DNA of 64,000 nucleotides from Branchiostoma floridae (GCF_000003815.2 NC_049982.1:20339245-20403244); one strand, 5' to 3'; shown: positions 37,983-50,139, counted from the stretch's first letter. The notes: generated by a model from the sequence alone, not told the origin. A program made the numbers and translations.

Positions 37983-40145
37983 GTGAGATTTTGTAGCATG
38001 GTAATGTCATGATTGAATCTCACGCATGTCACAGATATGTGTTGTTCCAAGTGAAACGAATCACCCTGTGATTTTACTGCATTGTCGTGAGGAGGGCGTT
38101 ACCTTGTGACATATTTTCATCACAAGGACATCATTTATAATTATTTGATTTTTTTGAAGGTTGAGAAAAAGCTTTGATGTGACGTCCGAATTAGAGCTTC
38201 CCGTATCCTGTGATTTTGTCTTCATAATAGTAGAGACCCCACATGCATAATTATGATATAATTCGTCTACTTTAACGCATTTATATACTGTTAACACCAG
38301 ACTGTCCTTGCTTAACAAAACAATAACAAAGTATGTTCCTTGATGCAGTTTGTTTAACGTTACATGTAAAGTTGTTATATGTAATAAAATATGTGACATT
38401 GATCTGAAACGGCCAATGTAGAGCAATGATCACAGTTTGTTTGGGAACTTTGCCTTGGGAACTGTATGCACATAGGCAGCTATATTTATCCTATTTCACT
38501 TTCACTTTATTTGTCTATAACCAGAACATTACAACTCAGGTCATTGACCTGTTAATGAGGTAAGCCTGGGGAGCAATTAATGATATAACATGTAATTGTA
38601 ACATTGTAACAGACACATCACAACATTATAACATAAGAAACACATAAAACAATTACACAATAAATGAAAGCACGGGAGTTTGTAGCCAGACTGCTCAAAA
38701 TCTCTTACATTAAACTGATCAAGAGAAATCAGTGCATTTTACCTGAATTCAGCATAAATCATAGCCAGCTTTCCAAATTTAGCGTAGCTGCATGATACAA
38801 AAATGCCCTCTTTTAATTCACTCTCAGTCTGAATTTGTTTTTGATTTCCACTTGCTTTGCAGTATTATTTCTCCTATACATGTGTTCTTTGAATTCTCTT
38901 TCCCTATTGGAGAGTTATGTGATGATCTTTTTCAGGGAGCCAGGGCAGTTTTGGCAGGTTGATGGGAAATTCAGGCTCAAAGCCTGGGGCCAGGTGAGAG
39001 GATGAAACATCCCCTGGTGATTTTGATTAGTATTGCAACTTAACCATCATTAAGATCAGTCTTGCTCTTCACCAGCTTCTGAATAGAGCTCCAGTACAAC
39101 TGCATTTTGTATTGATTTTGGAGATGACTTGGTGCTGGTGACCTGAGGTGACCCAAATGTTGAATACTAATGTTGTTAACCTTTATCTTTCTACGCGTGC
39201 CAATCTGCAAAGATGTAGTTTAATTGTGCACTTATAAGTTAGCATGCTAAAGGTCAACTTATAATTGCTCAAGGTGAAGATATTGCTGTGCGAGAAGTAT
39301 GCACCCGACAAGAGCACTTGCGTGTTGATACATGTTTTAAAGATTTTCCCAAAGCATCTGACAAAAACTGCCAAGAATGCAATTTAATTCCATGTACATG
39401 TAAGTATATCTAGTCTTTCTCTACCATGCAAGCTCCTTTCACAAGTATCTTCTTTCTCTCAACATTTCTATTTGATTGTCTAATTCCTCTCTTTTACTTT
39501 TTACAATTACTTTTCCAGACCCAATATATTCTCATCCGGTTGTGTACTTTTGACTTTTAGTTGTCATGTTACGTTTAATACAACAAAAGCCGTCCATTTC
39601 CTTCTGTCTTGGTCTACTCTCTGGGTGCTATCCCATGTCTGGTTGAAACTCCACATCTCTTTTGCCACTGTTCTCTGCCAGGTGACCCTAGGTTGTCCTT
39701 GTTTCCTCTTCTCTACGGGTATCCAATAAAGTGCTGTTCTAAAGTTACATTCTTTTCTTTTCATCTTTTCTCAGCACATGTCCTATGGCTATGGATTTCT
39801 ATTTCCTCCTAAGAATGATGAAGATCTTTCTTTATCATTCTCTAACATTCTGATTCCTATAGCAGTTGATAAGATGCAGCTTTTGTAAAAAAATTTTTTA
39901 CAGTACTGCAACTTGTGATCTCCTTGTTGAACCATCAAAATTAATCATTTCATAACAATATACTAGTAATATCCCAACACATTTACTAAGGGAGGTACAT
40001 TTATTTTTGGTGTTCTGCTTTTCAGTACTTGACCTTTAGTATTTGTAGCCATACTCCATATTCATATCTGTATTAAATGTGCAGCAAACACAACACTTCA
40101 AAACCATCTGTTTTCTCTGTACTATTCGATTGTCATATTTTCCAG
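37983..40145. other. PEBP1: First intron of PEBP1
   Basis: AT-rich intron with a retrotransposon fragment at 39564-39860 on the minus strand. No supported coding exon; a donor-like CAGGTGAGAG near 38992 could belong to a cassette 5' exon, without further support. Confidence 0.4.
39564..39860 (-). mobile_element. Non-LTR retrotransposon 3' fragment
   Basis: The minus-strand frame ending at 39564 reads ALYWIPVEKRKQGQPRVTW, then QRTVAKEM and DRRKWTAFV. This is the typical C-terminus of a LINE reverse transcriptase ORF (W.P...R..GRP..TWRR...E...W....DR..W). Only the end survives, with decayed frames upstream, so it is a dead 5'-truncated copy. Confidence 0.75.
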
Positions 40146-40170
40146 AAGCCCAGTGGAGCTGACTGGAAAC

Positions 40171-41925
40171 ATGGCTGCTGATGCCTTCCTAAAGAATGGG
40201 ATAGTTCCTGACATTGTGGACAATCCCCCAACAGAGACAGCAGCTGTAATGCATTCTGATCTGTACCAATATATTGTTTATATATAGTGATGTTTTAGTA
40301 CCAGTAACCATACCTGATATAGTATCAAGAGTGTTTTAGAACCTCTTTTAAGTTTTATCTAATATGTTATTCAGGTGTTTGCTATGAAATTCTCAGGTTC
40401 ATAGTATCACAATATAATTTCAAACGATGATATGATATTAGTACAAATGTAATTTCATTTTGGGATCTGTGCTTGTTTTGTGAATTTGAGCCTTTGCTCA
40501 GACATGGAAAGCCTATTTTGAGATCTTCCCATTATCACTATTTCAGGTGACATATGAAGGCAACACCATTATTGTTGACTTTGGAAATGAGCTGACCCCA
40601 ACTCAGGTAAATCAAGATATATGCTTAAAAGGTTTTGATCAAAATTTAATTGTAGTCTTAATTGTTAAACAAGTAATCCATAGTTAATCTTGCTTCAGCA
40701 TTTCAATGTGTGATTGCTCTGAAATATAGATACACTAAGTTGAGGAAACTTTCATTTTAAATCTGTTATGTATATCCATGTACCCTAAAACCTGACTGAC
40801 ATTGGTACAATCTATGTAAGCTATTTTAATCAAGCATTTTTCATGATGATTTTCCACTTAAAATTCTGTACTGTTTTAGCAATAGCTAGAGCAGGATGAA
40901 GCCAGTTACAGTTGTATTAACCTTTTCAAAAAATGACTTCTGCACCAGGTGAAGAGCCCTCCCCAAGTGACCTGGGCAGCAGAGGAAGGTTATCTTTACA
41001 CTCTCATCATGACAGGTTAGACCAGTTACAAAGGCCAGATGGCCTGCAAACTTCTATTTCTTCATTCATAAAGTATTCTCCCACCTTCTAATGGTGAAGG
41101 AACTTTCGTAAGACACAGGATTTTTGTTTGGTCAGCACCAAGTAGTAGATACATAAATATTTTAAGTCATTATACATACCTTTCCAGAGCTTTTGACTGT
41201 TTTGTTCTTGCAACAGACCCAGATGCTCCCAATCGGTCCAACCCCAAGTTTCGGGAGTGGCATCACTGGCTTATAGTCAATATCCCAGGGAACGACCTTG
41301 GTCGGGGAGAGGTTCTCACGGACTACATCGGCGCTGCCCCTCCCAAAGAGTCGGGACTCCACCGCTACGTCTTCCTGGTGTATCAGCAGCGGGGGAAACT
41401 GACGTGTAACGAGAGCAGACTGCCTAACGATTCCACAGCAAACAGGTCAGCAGTTCCATACATGTAACATTGAATTGTAGTGTTTGATATTTTTGCCTTT
41501 GCTGGATGGCAAAGATAGGTATGTCTCTAGTCTGTTTGGTCTGCACATTAGTTGTGCTAGGATGTCTTTGTATTTTAGTGTACTTGTTTCTCAAGTACAT
41601 GTTAGACTACACATTCAAGTCTTCACCTCAAAGAATGTTAGGAAATGTTTTCTGATTAATTTTTAAGGTACTTAGCTATGGAACATTGTCTAGCAGCATA
41701 CTGTCGTTATTCATGTAGAAATTACAGTACATTGTGTAACTGTCTGAAAACTTGAAAATATCATGCTGCAATAGTTGTTTGTTAATTCTCTTCCTGTACA
41801 GGGGCAAGTTCAAGACCAAAGTGTTTGCTACCAAGTACAAGCTGGGCAACCCTGTAGCTGGCAACTTTTTCCAAGCTCAATGGGACGACTGGGTTCCCCA
41901 GCTTTATGCAGGCATGAAAAAATAA
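40171..41925 (+). CDS. PEBP1: Phosphatidylethanolamine-binding protein (RKIP)
   Basis: Five coding exons: 40171-40245, 40547-40606, 40949-41015, 41217-41445, 41802-41925, total 184 residues, near the 187 of human PEBP1. It carries the family motifs TDPDAP (split between exons 3 and 4), [23 protein letters not shown] and a C-terminal [14 protein letters not shown] helix. The ligand-pocket residues expected from mammalian PEBP1 (Asp of DPDAP, His of WHH, HRY) are all present. The family is cytosolic, binds phosphatidylethanolamine-like anions and, in vertebrates, restrains RAF1 signalling; that role is assumed by homology. The ATG at 40171 is the first in its exon and gives the usual N-terminus. 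It lies head-to-head with ZRANB1 and is followed convergently by a membrane-anchored paralogue. Confidence 0.93.
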
Positions 41926-42267
41926 GCAAGTTTGCACTATGCACATGAGGACTGAAATGCACCCGTGGTGATTTCAAGCTGCAGCATGGTCTTGGCTTAG
42001 AGCTTGATTTGGCTTCCTGTAGATAAAATTGTGAGTCACAGTCTGGACACAATGTTACCTTGACAAGTCATAGATGAGTTTTTATTATTCATGTATGTAC
42101 ATACTGTACTATAGAACTTAATGATGCATGCATTTGATAAGTGCCCAGTATAATAAGGCCTCTTGTGACCATTTGGGTAATCTCCAAGCAGATTTACCAG
42201 TGGCATAAGATAGCATCAAAGATAGATCAACAGCCCACCAAGCAGTGTCTATTAGGCATTGTTGGCT

Positions 42268-42273
42268 AATAAA
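42268..42273 (+). terminator. PEBP1: Candidate poly(A) signal of PEBP1
   Basis: AATAAA about 340 bases after the PEBP1 stop. Confidence 0.5.
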
Positions 42274-42523
42274 CACTTGTTGGCTGGCTAATGATACTTT
42301 CTAATACCACCAGTAAAGTTGCTTGGAGATGTCTTTTTGGGTGTAGGGGGCTCTGGATAGACTCTTAGTTCCTTCTACCCCTTACCTATTAACAACATAT
42401 GATGTACAAATTTTCTTTGTTTATTTTACATAAAGATCTGTTAATACACAAAATGATCTTACCGTACACCAATTTGTTTGGTTAAACTGTTGAATTCTAC
42501 CATCTCTTGCTGTTAAGATTTTT

Positions 42524-42845
42524 GCCGGTGCGTAGCACCGGCTATGTATGAGACGGGAGAAGCGGTTGTATGGATGCATGGATCGGTCACTTTAACGAAA
42601 TAGCCCTTCTATACGTGCAATTGCGTAATCGAGCCAGCGTGGCCGAGCGGTCTACAGCACGGTACCTATCTTCCGTAGATTGTAGGTTCGAACCCCACTT
42701 GCTAAATTTTTTTTTCTTTGTTAGACAAATCTCATGTAGTGGTTTTTTAATAGAAGAAAGACCAATTCAGTAATTCGATGTTTAAAAGCTCTTTTTTCGT
42801 GTGATTTTGTTTAACATCCAGGCTTTTTCCAAAATACGCACCGGC
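42524..42845 (+). mobile_element. tRNA-like SINE or fold-back element
   Basis: Positions 42632-42707 resemble a Leu/Ser-type tRNA: an A-box-like TGGCCGAGCGG near 42640 and a B-box GGTTCGAACCC near 42685, properly spaced for RNA polymerase III. The ends that should form the acceptor stem do not pair well, so it is not a normal tRNA gene. The surrounding segment starts with the hairpin GCCGGTGCGTAGCACCGGC (42524-42542), and its first 11 bases recur inverted at 42835-42845. T-rich runs follow the tRNA-like part. It could be a SINE or a non-autonomous transposon that captured a tRNA. Confidence 0.6.
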
Positions 42846-43979
42846 CAGCTTTTTTCAGAAGCTTTCTTGTTTATCAGAATTTGAGCCATATCTTAACCAA
42901 GGGGCCAAAGGCATTCCAGATACTTTGTTTTTCATGTTTTGTTAGCGTTAAATGTCCGTACAAATTTTAAGTTAATGTTGATATCGTAAAAGCACTGGAG
43001 CTGAATCCTTGAGCATACCACATACCAAGGGCATCAATCGGTACTTATCAATCATGTCGACATATGGTATTTTATTGTGATATCTTAATAGGATATGTGG
43101 ATTACACTTTCAGAAAAAGCTCTCTATTGTACGTTCTGAAATATGCATATACTTTTTTTTTATTCCACAACTTAAGAAAAGGCAAAAGTTGCATGTTGTT
43201 TTATGTTCTTTATTTGTCAGTAGACTATATTAAGAGCCTCAGCAGTTTTTAACATGCATTGCTTACAGTAAGTTACACAGACATGCAAAATTGTAGCTTT
43301 GCTAAATGATATTCAGCTTGAATGTAGACAAATGCAGCAAGCCATGACAGACAGGAAATTTCATCATATCTTGAACATTTTAATGTAAGAAATGTTGCTA
43401 TTGTTCAGTATACATTTTGTAAGTATTGTTATGTGTTGCCACTCTCTTGTGTGTACCTTTAACACTAATACATAGTGTCATGTCATTTTCTTACTAGTTA
43501 CTGAACACATGCACAGTATATCCCATAGGTTAACCAGAAACCAGACTTGAGATGGAAGAGCTGCTAGATTAGCAAAACCTTGGTGTAATTACATGTAAAG
43601 TTATTGTCCAACTTTATGCCTTTGTCTAGTCCATGTACATGTATATGGTTATGAATTCATTAGACCTGACAAATGGGGACGTTTATCAACTTATTTGTAA
43701 GAAGAAGAAAATTAAAGTTTATTGCACAACAGTTGTGTCAAATGCAATATATGGCAAGTATGTGGGGATGACACAAAGTTCAGGCCCACAAGCTACATGT
43801 GCTACTGGTTTAGCCATTTATATAAAGCAAGGCATTTGATTGTGAGCACCATCTTAGCTCGAAGGCGGCAATGTCAAAATGATGAGAAAAACTAGCTTTC
43901 TACCTTCAACAACAACATTGTTATAAGTGAAACGTTACACTGGTTTTGAAATTAAACACAGCTGTTCTCAAGCACTCTA
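42846..43979. other. Sequence between convergent PEBP1 and the membrane PEBP gene
   Basis: AT-rich, with no open frame showing a domain or exon structure. I see no gene. Confidence 0.5.
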
Positions 43980-43985
43980 TTTATT
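43980..43985 (-). terminator. Candidate poly(A) signal of the membrane PEBP gene
   Basis: AATAAA on the minus strand about 215 bases downstream of the stop codon at 44201. Confidence 0.55.
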
Positions 43986-44200
43986 CAACGAATGAGTAGA
44001 TTTAACACAGTTGTACAACTAGAAACCCCAAAAGAAAAGAAATTATTTTGTCTCCTAAACAGCTACATGTACATAATTCATTTATGGGTGGTATTTTATA
44101 CCATCAATTAGTTCTCAACAGAATAAGTGTGCTTTGCTTATATTATTGGACCTACAAAGTTAATGCTTAATAACTACTACCTTACTGGTGCTTGTCATGT

Positions 44201-47200
44201 CTAGCCCTGTTTGTTACCCTGTTGTGCAGTACGTTTGTTATTAATATTCCACTGGGAGAGGAACACAATGCCAGCAACAGGGGGAGGGAGACTGTACTTT
44301 GCAGCGAAGTCCTTGGTTTTGAATCTGGCTCTGTAAAAGACAAGTTGTTTGGAACATCACAATAAGTTAAAGTTCTCTGTTGGCAGCATTCATACATTTG
44401 TGTGAACAACCAGAAATTTAGACAAATAGATTTACCATATTAAAACTGACATATTTTTTAAAGTTTTAATCAGAAATGGATTATGTGCAAATCAAAAGGC
44501 TTAGCCTGGAGTCCATCCTTGTGTCTTTTGTCGCTCCCCAAAGTGTAGTCCTTTGGGAAGTGACAACAAGGCTGGACGAGGCTACAAAAGGCCTCTGAGC
44601 ACCATCAAACGTTACAATTATAGCACTGAAGCATTACATATAACCTTTATACAGTTACAATCTACAAGCCTATCATGAGTTTTTTTTCAATGTCTATTTA
44701 AGATTGTCTGAGTCAAGTAATACACAAATTTTGAAAATGACTCAAACCTTTTCTTGTCAGTTTTTTTCATCCTGGGTTCATCAAATTCCAGGCGACGCGG
44801 CTGCTCGAACACCATGATGATGTAACGGTGAAGCCCGGTGTTCCTGTTGGGGCTTGGGGCCAGGTACTCTGCAATAACATCCCCTGTCTCCAAGGGAACC
44901 TGCTCGCCCCCGGGGTTGGCTTCAATGTTCCCAATTATCAGGTGGTAGTACTCTCGAAAGATGGGGTTGGCACGGGAGGGATTGTCCAGACCTGTAAAAA
45001 GCAAGGATGAGTGTGGCCAGGAAGAAAAATACCTCCACCCCTGAGGCGTTGCCAAATAAAACCATCTGCCAACAGAAAAATATTGCAGGCTGTTGTTGAT
45101 GGCAGTTTTGTTTCTTGCTTTGCCAATGGCTTTGCAAGTCAGTTCAATCAAATAAAAGACTCCTAAAGTACAGGCTTAGTACTTAGAAAAGATAATTTCC
45201 TTGCTCCTGTGGGTTGTATAAAGAAGTGTTATTAATTGTTATCTCATCATGTAATATTCCACACGTACTAACCTGTCATGACTAAGGTGTATAGTCGACC
45301 TTGAGTGGTCTGCCACCACAGCCGTGTGGGCATTTCTGTCAACTGAAGAATGTACAAAGGAGAATTACAATTACATGACAAAGTTCTTTATTCAAAATAA
45401 ACAAAAAATCAACGTATAGCAGACGGTCGTGGAAACGTTGGCCGCATGTAAATCGTTGGTCGTGTGTAAAGAATTCTGAGATTTAGTAATTCATCAACCG
45501 TATAAAACTATTCGCGAAGGAAAATGCAATCACATGCACTTCTGGTGAGTATTATTTTCAGATGGCCATCAAGCACTGCAAAGCACATTTTCACGCAACT
45601 AGGCACTTTGATATCAACGCCTTATTGCGAACGGATGACATTATTGGGACAAGCGCGCCTGTAAACTATACAGCTGTCTTGTTAATGGTACGGACAAGAC
45701 CCTTTTCGGCGGTTTGTTCTGTCTGAGCCCGCTTGAACATTCTATAACATCATACATGTAATCGTTTGACAGCCTATGACTATAATGTGAGTTAGCAAAA
45801 AAATGTTGAAGGTTTATGGGTGGGTTGTACATGACTAGACTGCTTATTACACGCATCATGAGTAGTTATGTGTCTGTGTATTATCCATACTTACATCTTG
45901 TGGCTGAACTTCACTCCCGACGTCAACTTTATTCTCAGCAAACCAGACCTAAAAGCAAGACGAAAGCAGAATGACGTCATTATACCACATTTTATGTGTA
46001 TTTTGAATAAAAAAATCTTTAAAAGACAATTATAAGATCTTGCTGCATGTGAAGGTGAAGACGAATACCTGAAGGCGAACCTGAACATTTCGTCCTCACC
46101 ATTAGTTGAGCATGCACATCCCAACAAAAGTGTTGATGCAAGCACCTGTACTGATATGTAAAATGATGTAGGGGATTTTACCTAGCAAATTCTGTAATAC
46201 CTGCTTGTCCTACAGGGTTAGTGAGTGTAGTCTAGCTTGTCTCTGGGCATGATGTGTCTTTTTGTCTGTTCTGGTCTTGTATCAAACGTGCTAAAAACAA
46301 ACGAATACATACTGGTGTATTTGACTTACGTGTAGCAGGGCAGTTGGGGCCTGATCCATAACGTCAGGGATGACTTGGTGGTAGCTTATCATTCCTGCCA
46401 AACGCCCCGTGTCCTTCGGAAAGGCGAGCACGGGCTCAGCCGGCTTCGACGGGTCAACGTACTTGGCGCGCGTCGGTCCTTTGTCAGCGTCAGTGGGCAG
46501 ATTATCTTTTGGTTCTTGGTGTTGGTGTTGTTGTTCGTATAACAGGCGTTGTTGTTGTTGCTCCTCCTGTACATGTTCGTGCTTCGGCGGTTCTTGCAGG
46601 TCGTCCGTTTGCGCTGCCTCATCCACTTCCCCCGTGTCTGTGTCGTCCCCTGCCAGTTCGCCAGGGGCTGGGATGGTTTGCTGAGCTGTGGCATCCTCAG
46701 TCTGCTGCTCGTCGGTCCCTGCCTTCTCCACGGCTTCTTCTACCCCCTCTGTATGATCTGATTTGTAGTCAGCTGCAGACGTTCAGATGAGCCAGATTAC
46801 ATATATATACATATATACATAAATATATACACACGGATTATTCAGTGCTTTTTCGTGCCCCAACAATTACGTTAACGCATACCCATCCCTCCCTTTGCTC
46901 GCCTGTCTCCTCAATGCCACCCCCTCTCCTGAGCCTGTAGGGTGGAAATGGTCCCCTCAGTATTGGTACCGATCTTTAGAAAAAGTGTTTATTGACAAAC
47001 GTCCAAGGCCAAACTACTTGAAAATGATCACTATGTTGGCTGCCCCGTACTACTAGTCAACAAATCAGTGTGGACAACTGCAATAATACATTAAAGGTAG
47101 TACAGGCCTTACGGATTATCACTCTAGAGTCCAATGATTTAAATCAATGTTTTTGCAACAAAAGTTTGCTTGCAAGAATGTCTAAATGGGAGCTACATAT

Positions 47201-47566
47201 ACAAAGTACCTATTTATTATCAGTCGTTACAGATTCTACAAACATGGAAAAGTTTTGGCCTAAAGGAAAGAAAAAGATTCCAAATGGTTTACCGTCATCT
47301 CCAACTTTCCCCTTGGCACGGTGAAGGTTGGTACGTGGTTCGTCTATCAGCAAAGGCCTGAAGCTGATCATCAGGGCTACAATAATGACCAGGAGTGTGG
47401 CCAGGAACACCAGCCAGGCGAGGAAACTGAACTTCTGGTCGGGGTATTCCTTCACCCTGGCCCGACTACTGCGGGGCAGCAGGTCCGAGCCTTTCCTCTG
47501 GTAGATCATCGGAGGGGACCTTATGGAAGGTTTTTGAGGAACGGGACGGCCCTTGCTTCTGTACAT
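44201..47566 (-). CDS. Membrane-anchored PEBP-domain protein, isoform with proximal first exon
   Basis: Six exons on the minus strand: 47566-47293, 46772-46330, 45948-45895, 45342-45273, 44991-44748, 44330-44201, total 404 residues. A basic, Pro-rich N-terminus is followed by one transmembrane helix (about 46-69) without a cleavage-site look, so a type II signal anchor with the rest outside the cytosol is likely. Exon 2 encodes an acidic, Gln/His-rich stalk (EEQQQQRLLYEQQHQHQEP) and the start of the PEBP fold (YHQVIPDVMDQAP). Exons 3-6 complete it: LYTLVMT, FREYYHLIIGN, GLHRYIIMVFEQ, PPVAGIVFLSQWN. The canonical DPDAP is changed to GLDNP and WHH to YYH, so two pocket positions differ while the second Asp, the last His and HRY remain. 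The closest relatives are PEBP-family proteins; secreted PEBP4 is the nearest vertebrate analogue by location, but orthology is unproven. Confidence 0.85.
44502..44584. repeat. Fold-back repeat in the last intron of the membrane PEBP gene
   Basis: TAGCCTGGAGTCCATCCTTG on the left pairs with CAAGGCTGGACGAGGCTA on the right, and CCCAAAG pairs with CTTTGGG inside, giving arms of about 38-42 bases with small indels. Confidence 0.55.
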
Positions 47567-49268
47567 AAGACGCGAGCTGAGGGAACTACTAGTCTTTCCT
47601 GGCGGTGCACAACTCTTGGTCGTACCGTATGTAGTAGCAGGATGAGTAAGAAACTCTATTAAAGGCAGACGGAGCTTGCGAACGAGATGCTTAAGCCAAG
47701 AAGGAACACTGACCTTCTACGTCTAGATCACAAAATCTTACGAATGGTACGTGGCTGTCACCAGGTGGCCACGTCTTTTCTGTAGCGTTTGTTAATGCTA
47801 TGCAGGACGTGGCAAAAGCGGATATGCATTTGCATGCTCACATGAGCTATATCAGTATGGCTGAATGTTGATGGTAAAACATTGAGGAGACGGATGCACC
47901 TGTTTATATAGACCCACGCATATGGATAAGGGGCTGAAAAAAACGTCGTGTACTTGCGTTGATCTTGTCACCCAAATCATCCCAGTTTACACTTTTCTAC
48001 ATTTCGTTTTTTGTTTGTTATACAATTATCTTTGTCCATGAGATTATGTTTTCATCGACGTTTTTTTTTTATCTATCGACATCAAAAAGTTATGATTGTA
48101 TAACTTCTTTGAAATGAAGCACTGTCCTGGCATCCAAACCTATCACAGCAGCCGAGTCTATTTCATACTCTTCGCAAATAGGAATAAGACTAGACGCTGA
48201 TGAAGTTCAAGCCTTCAGCTGATTTCTTCAAGGACTCTTAGTCGTAATATCGAAGGTCTGAAAGATACAGTCGGGTACCTGCTATGTCAGTGTCAGTTCA
48301 ACCACACAGGGAAATGGTCTGAAACTTTATTTACAAACACGAGTTTCACAACGGACAAACAAAGGAAGAAAATTATATTATGTTGGTCTTGATCAAAAGT
48401 GTACAGTGGAGACAAAATTATGGGAAGCATGAGATGACGCGCCATGTCTTGATATACAAGCAGTGCTAAATTCATATCTCACATGAAGCTACTCAAATAT
48501 GTTCCACACGAGGTTTTGCTACGTTTGTGTCGATATTCTTATGCTGCCATCCGAAACAATAGTAAGCAGAAAATGGTAACATAAAATCTATCAATATTGC
48601 GTGTGTCACTGTCCCCATGGTAACTAGGCGTCACTCCACTGTTACAAGGCGTCACCCGCACGATGAGCAGGCGTCTTCCCCAGGGTTACCATGCGTCACC
48701 CACACGGTTACCAGGCGTCGCCCCACGGTTACCAGGCGTCGCCCCTGCGGTTACCACGGCGCTTGTTCTGGCCTTTCCGCCTCGACTGTCCCGTCTTCCC
48801 TTTCGCTATAGCCTCGGCGTCTTGAGACCCTGCCATGTAATATATAGGTGCACAACATTCTACTGGAAGTTGCAGGTATTAAAATGCCTCATCATGCCAT
48901 ATGTCTATGTTTGGTGAAAGCTTTTTTGTCAAAAACTTGCTAACTTGCCAACTTCACTGTCTCATCCTACGCTACGTGATATTTGAAGTTTTAGTTTTGA
49001 ATTAGCATTAATATTTCTCAGAACGAAATCTCATGTTTGAAGTAACTGGTAATCAGTTCAGTTCATCCTCGGAGAGGTGACACCAGCGTCAAATAGCACC
49101 CAATATCGACTTAATCGGCATTTAAGTCTTTGTGTGGATCATAATGATTCATTATAGCTACGTACATTTGTATTTGCTAGAGTACATTACTTCTGCGTTT
49201 CTTTCGTTGGTTGATAAAGAAATGAATGATCACTCCACAACTTCAGAAAAACGGTGATCCGGACTCAC
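47567..49268. other. Intron between the two alternative first exons
   Basis: Holds a 22-bp minisatellite at 48617-48757 and no supported exon. It should contain the promoter for the proximal first exon near 47.6-47.8 kb, but I recognise no clear core element. Confidence 0.4.
48617..48757 (+). repeat. 22-bp GC-rich minisatellite
   Basis: About seven tandem units of CGGTTACCAGGCGTCGCCCC with variation, in an otherwise AT-rich intron. The last three units are most alike. The open frames through it are a by-product of the repeat. Confidence 0.8.
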
Positions 49269-49482
49269 CAGTTTTCGTGGTATTTTCCCCGGCGTTTAAA
49301 ACCTCCTTTTTGACTGGTTGTTCCTCATGGAACAGCGGCCTCAGGCTGACGGTTAAAACAATGCTGATAATGACGAAAACTAGCAGAGTCAGAAACCATG
49401 ACAGGAAAATGTTCTTCCTGTCGTCTGGGAAGGGTTCCACTCTGGACCGAGTCCGCTGGAACCCTGGCGGCTTACGATACAT
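49269..49482 (-). CDS. Alternative first exon of the membrane PEBP gene
   Basis: A minus-strand open segment starts at ATG 49482 and ends at donor ACTG|GTGAGT, 49269. It encodes 71 residues plus one base: MYRKPPGFQR, more basic residues, a transmembrane helix at about 25-47, then SLRPLF. The exon at 47566-47293 has the same plan (MYR start, basic tail, helix, SFRPLL) and the same end phase, so both can splice in frame to the exon starting at 46772. With this exon the protein would be 384 residues. No separate set of PEBP exons lies between 47566 and 49269, so an alternative promoter and first exon is more likely than a second gene. TATATA near 49566 could be its TATA element. Confidence 0.7.
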
Positions 49483-50139
49483 CGGGACTCAAAATCTGCT
49501 GTTGATGCTGGGCTAAAATATTTCTCCTGTAACGTTAAAATCACTGCCGCCAATACTGCAGTTTGTATATAAACCGGATGTAAACGGACTATCAGAGTAA
49601 ATAAAGTTGTTTACCTGAGCGTCACAAGTACACGGATGTGTATAAGAACGACATCCATCTCCAAGCAGATATTGGGAGTCAAAATCATGACGTTCACCTA
49701 GCTAGCTGTCTGTTTGTGTCACGATTTTTGGCTCCCAACACCTGACACCGCTCAATAAACATTGTGAAGGTGATGAGGGCATATTCTAAGTCAAAGCAAG
49801 GTTTTACGTCCGATGTTCAAAGTGACAGATCATTAATCATGAAGAAGAAAGAAACAATGGTATGCAGGGAAATAGGGTTCTCTTTTGTTGAATTGTTTTA
49901 ACTTCAATGTCATGCCCACATCTAAGGGCCTATACAGCCAATTTTCACTGACACACTTAACATTTTATACTTTTACAAACCATATTATGAACTATAAAGA
50001 GGTTTACCTCTTTTCAGCCACACTGTAGTAACATAGAAGTGTTCCACCAGCGCTGTCTCAGAAGGATTTTGCGTGTTTGATGGTTTCATCATGTCTCCGA
50101 CATAAGCGTGTTCCAACAGACAGAAACAACGAACATTGA
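49483..50139. other. Upstream flank of the distal first exon
   Basis: No exon or domain recognised. TAACGTTA occurs near 49529. Confidence 0.4.

Noticed and set aside
42632-42707. A functional tRNA gene
   Set aside because: A- and B-box-like motifs are present but the acceptor stem does not pair and the anticodon arm is poor, so it is better read as tRNA-derived.
46409-46790. Plus-strand Cys/Ser/Val-rich frames
   Set aside because: They are antisense to the Q-rich exon of the membrane PEBP gene, whose frame and splice phases fit a PEBP protein.
49269-49482. A separate small membrane protein gene
   Set aside because: The open frame ends at a strong phase-1 donor that fits the PEBP gene, and it matches the other first exon in layout.
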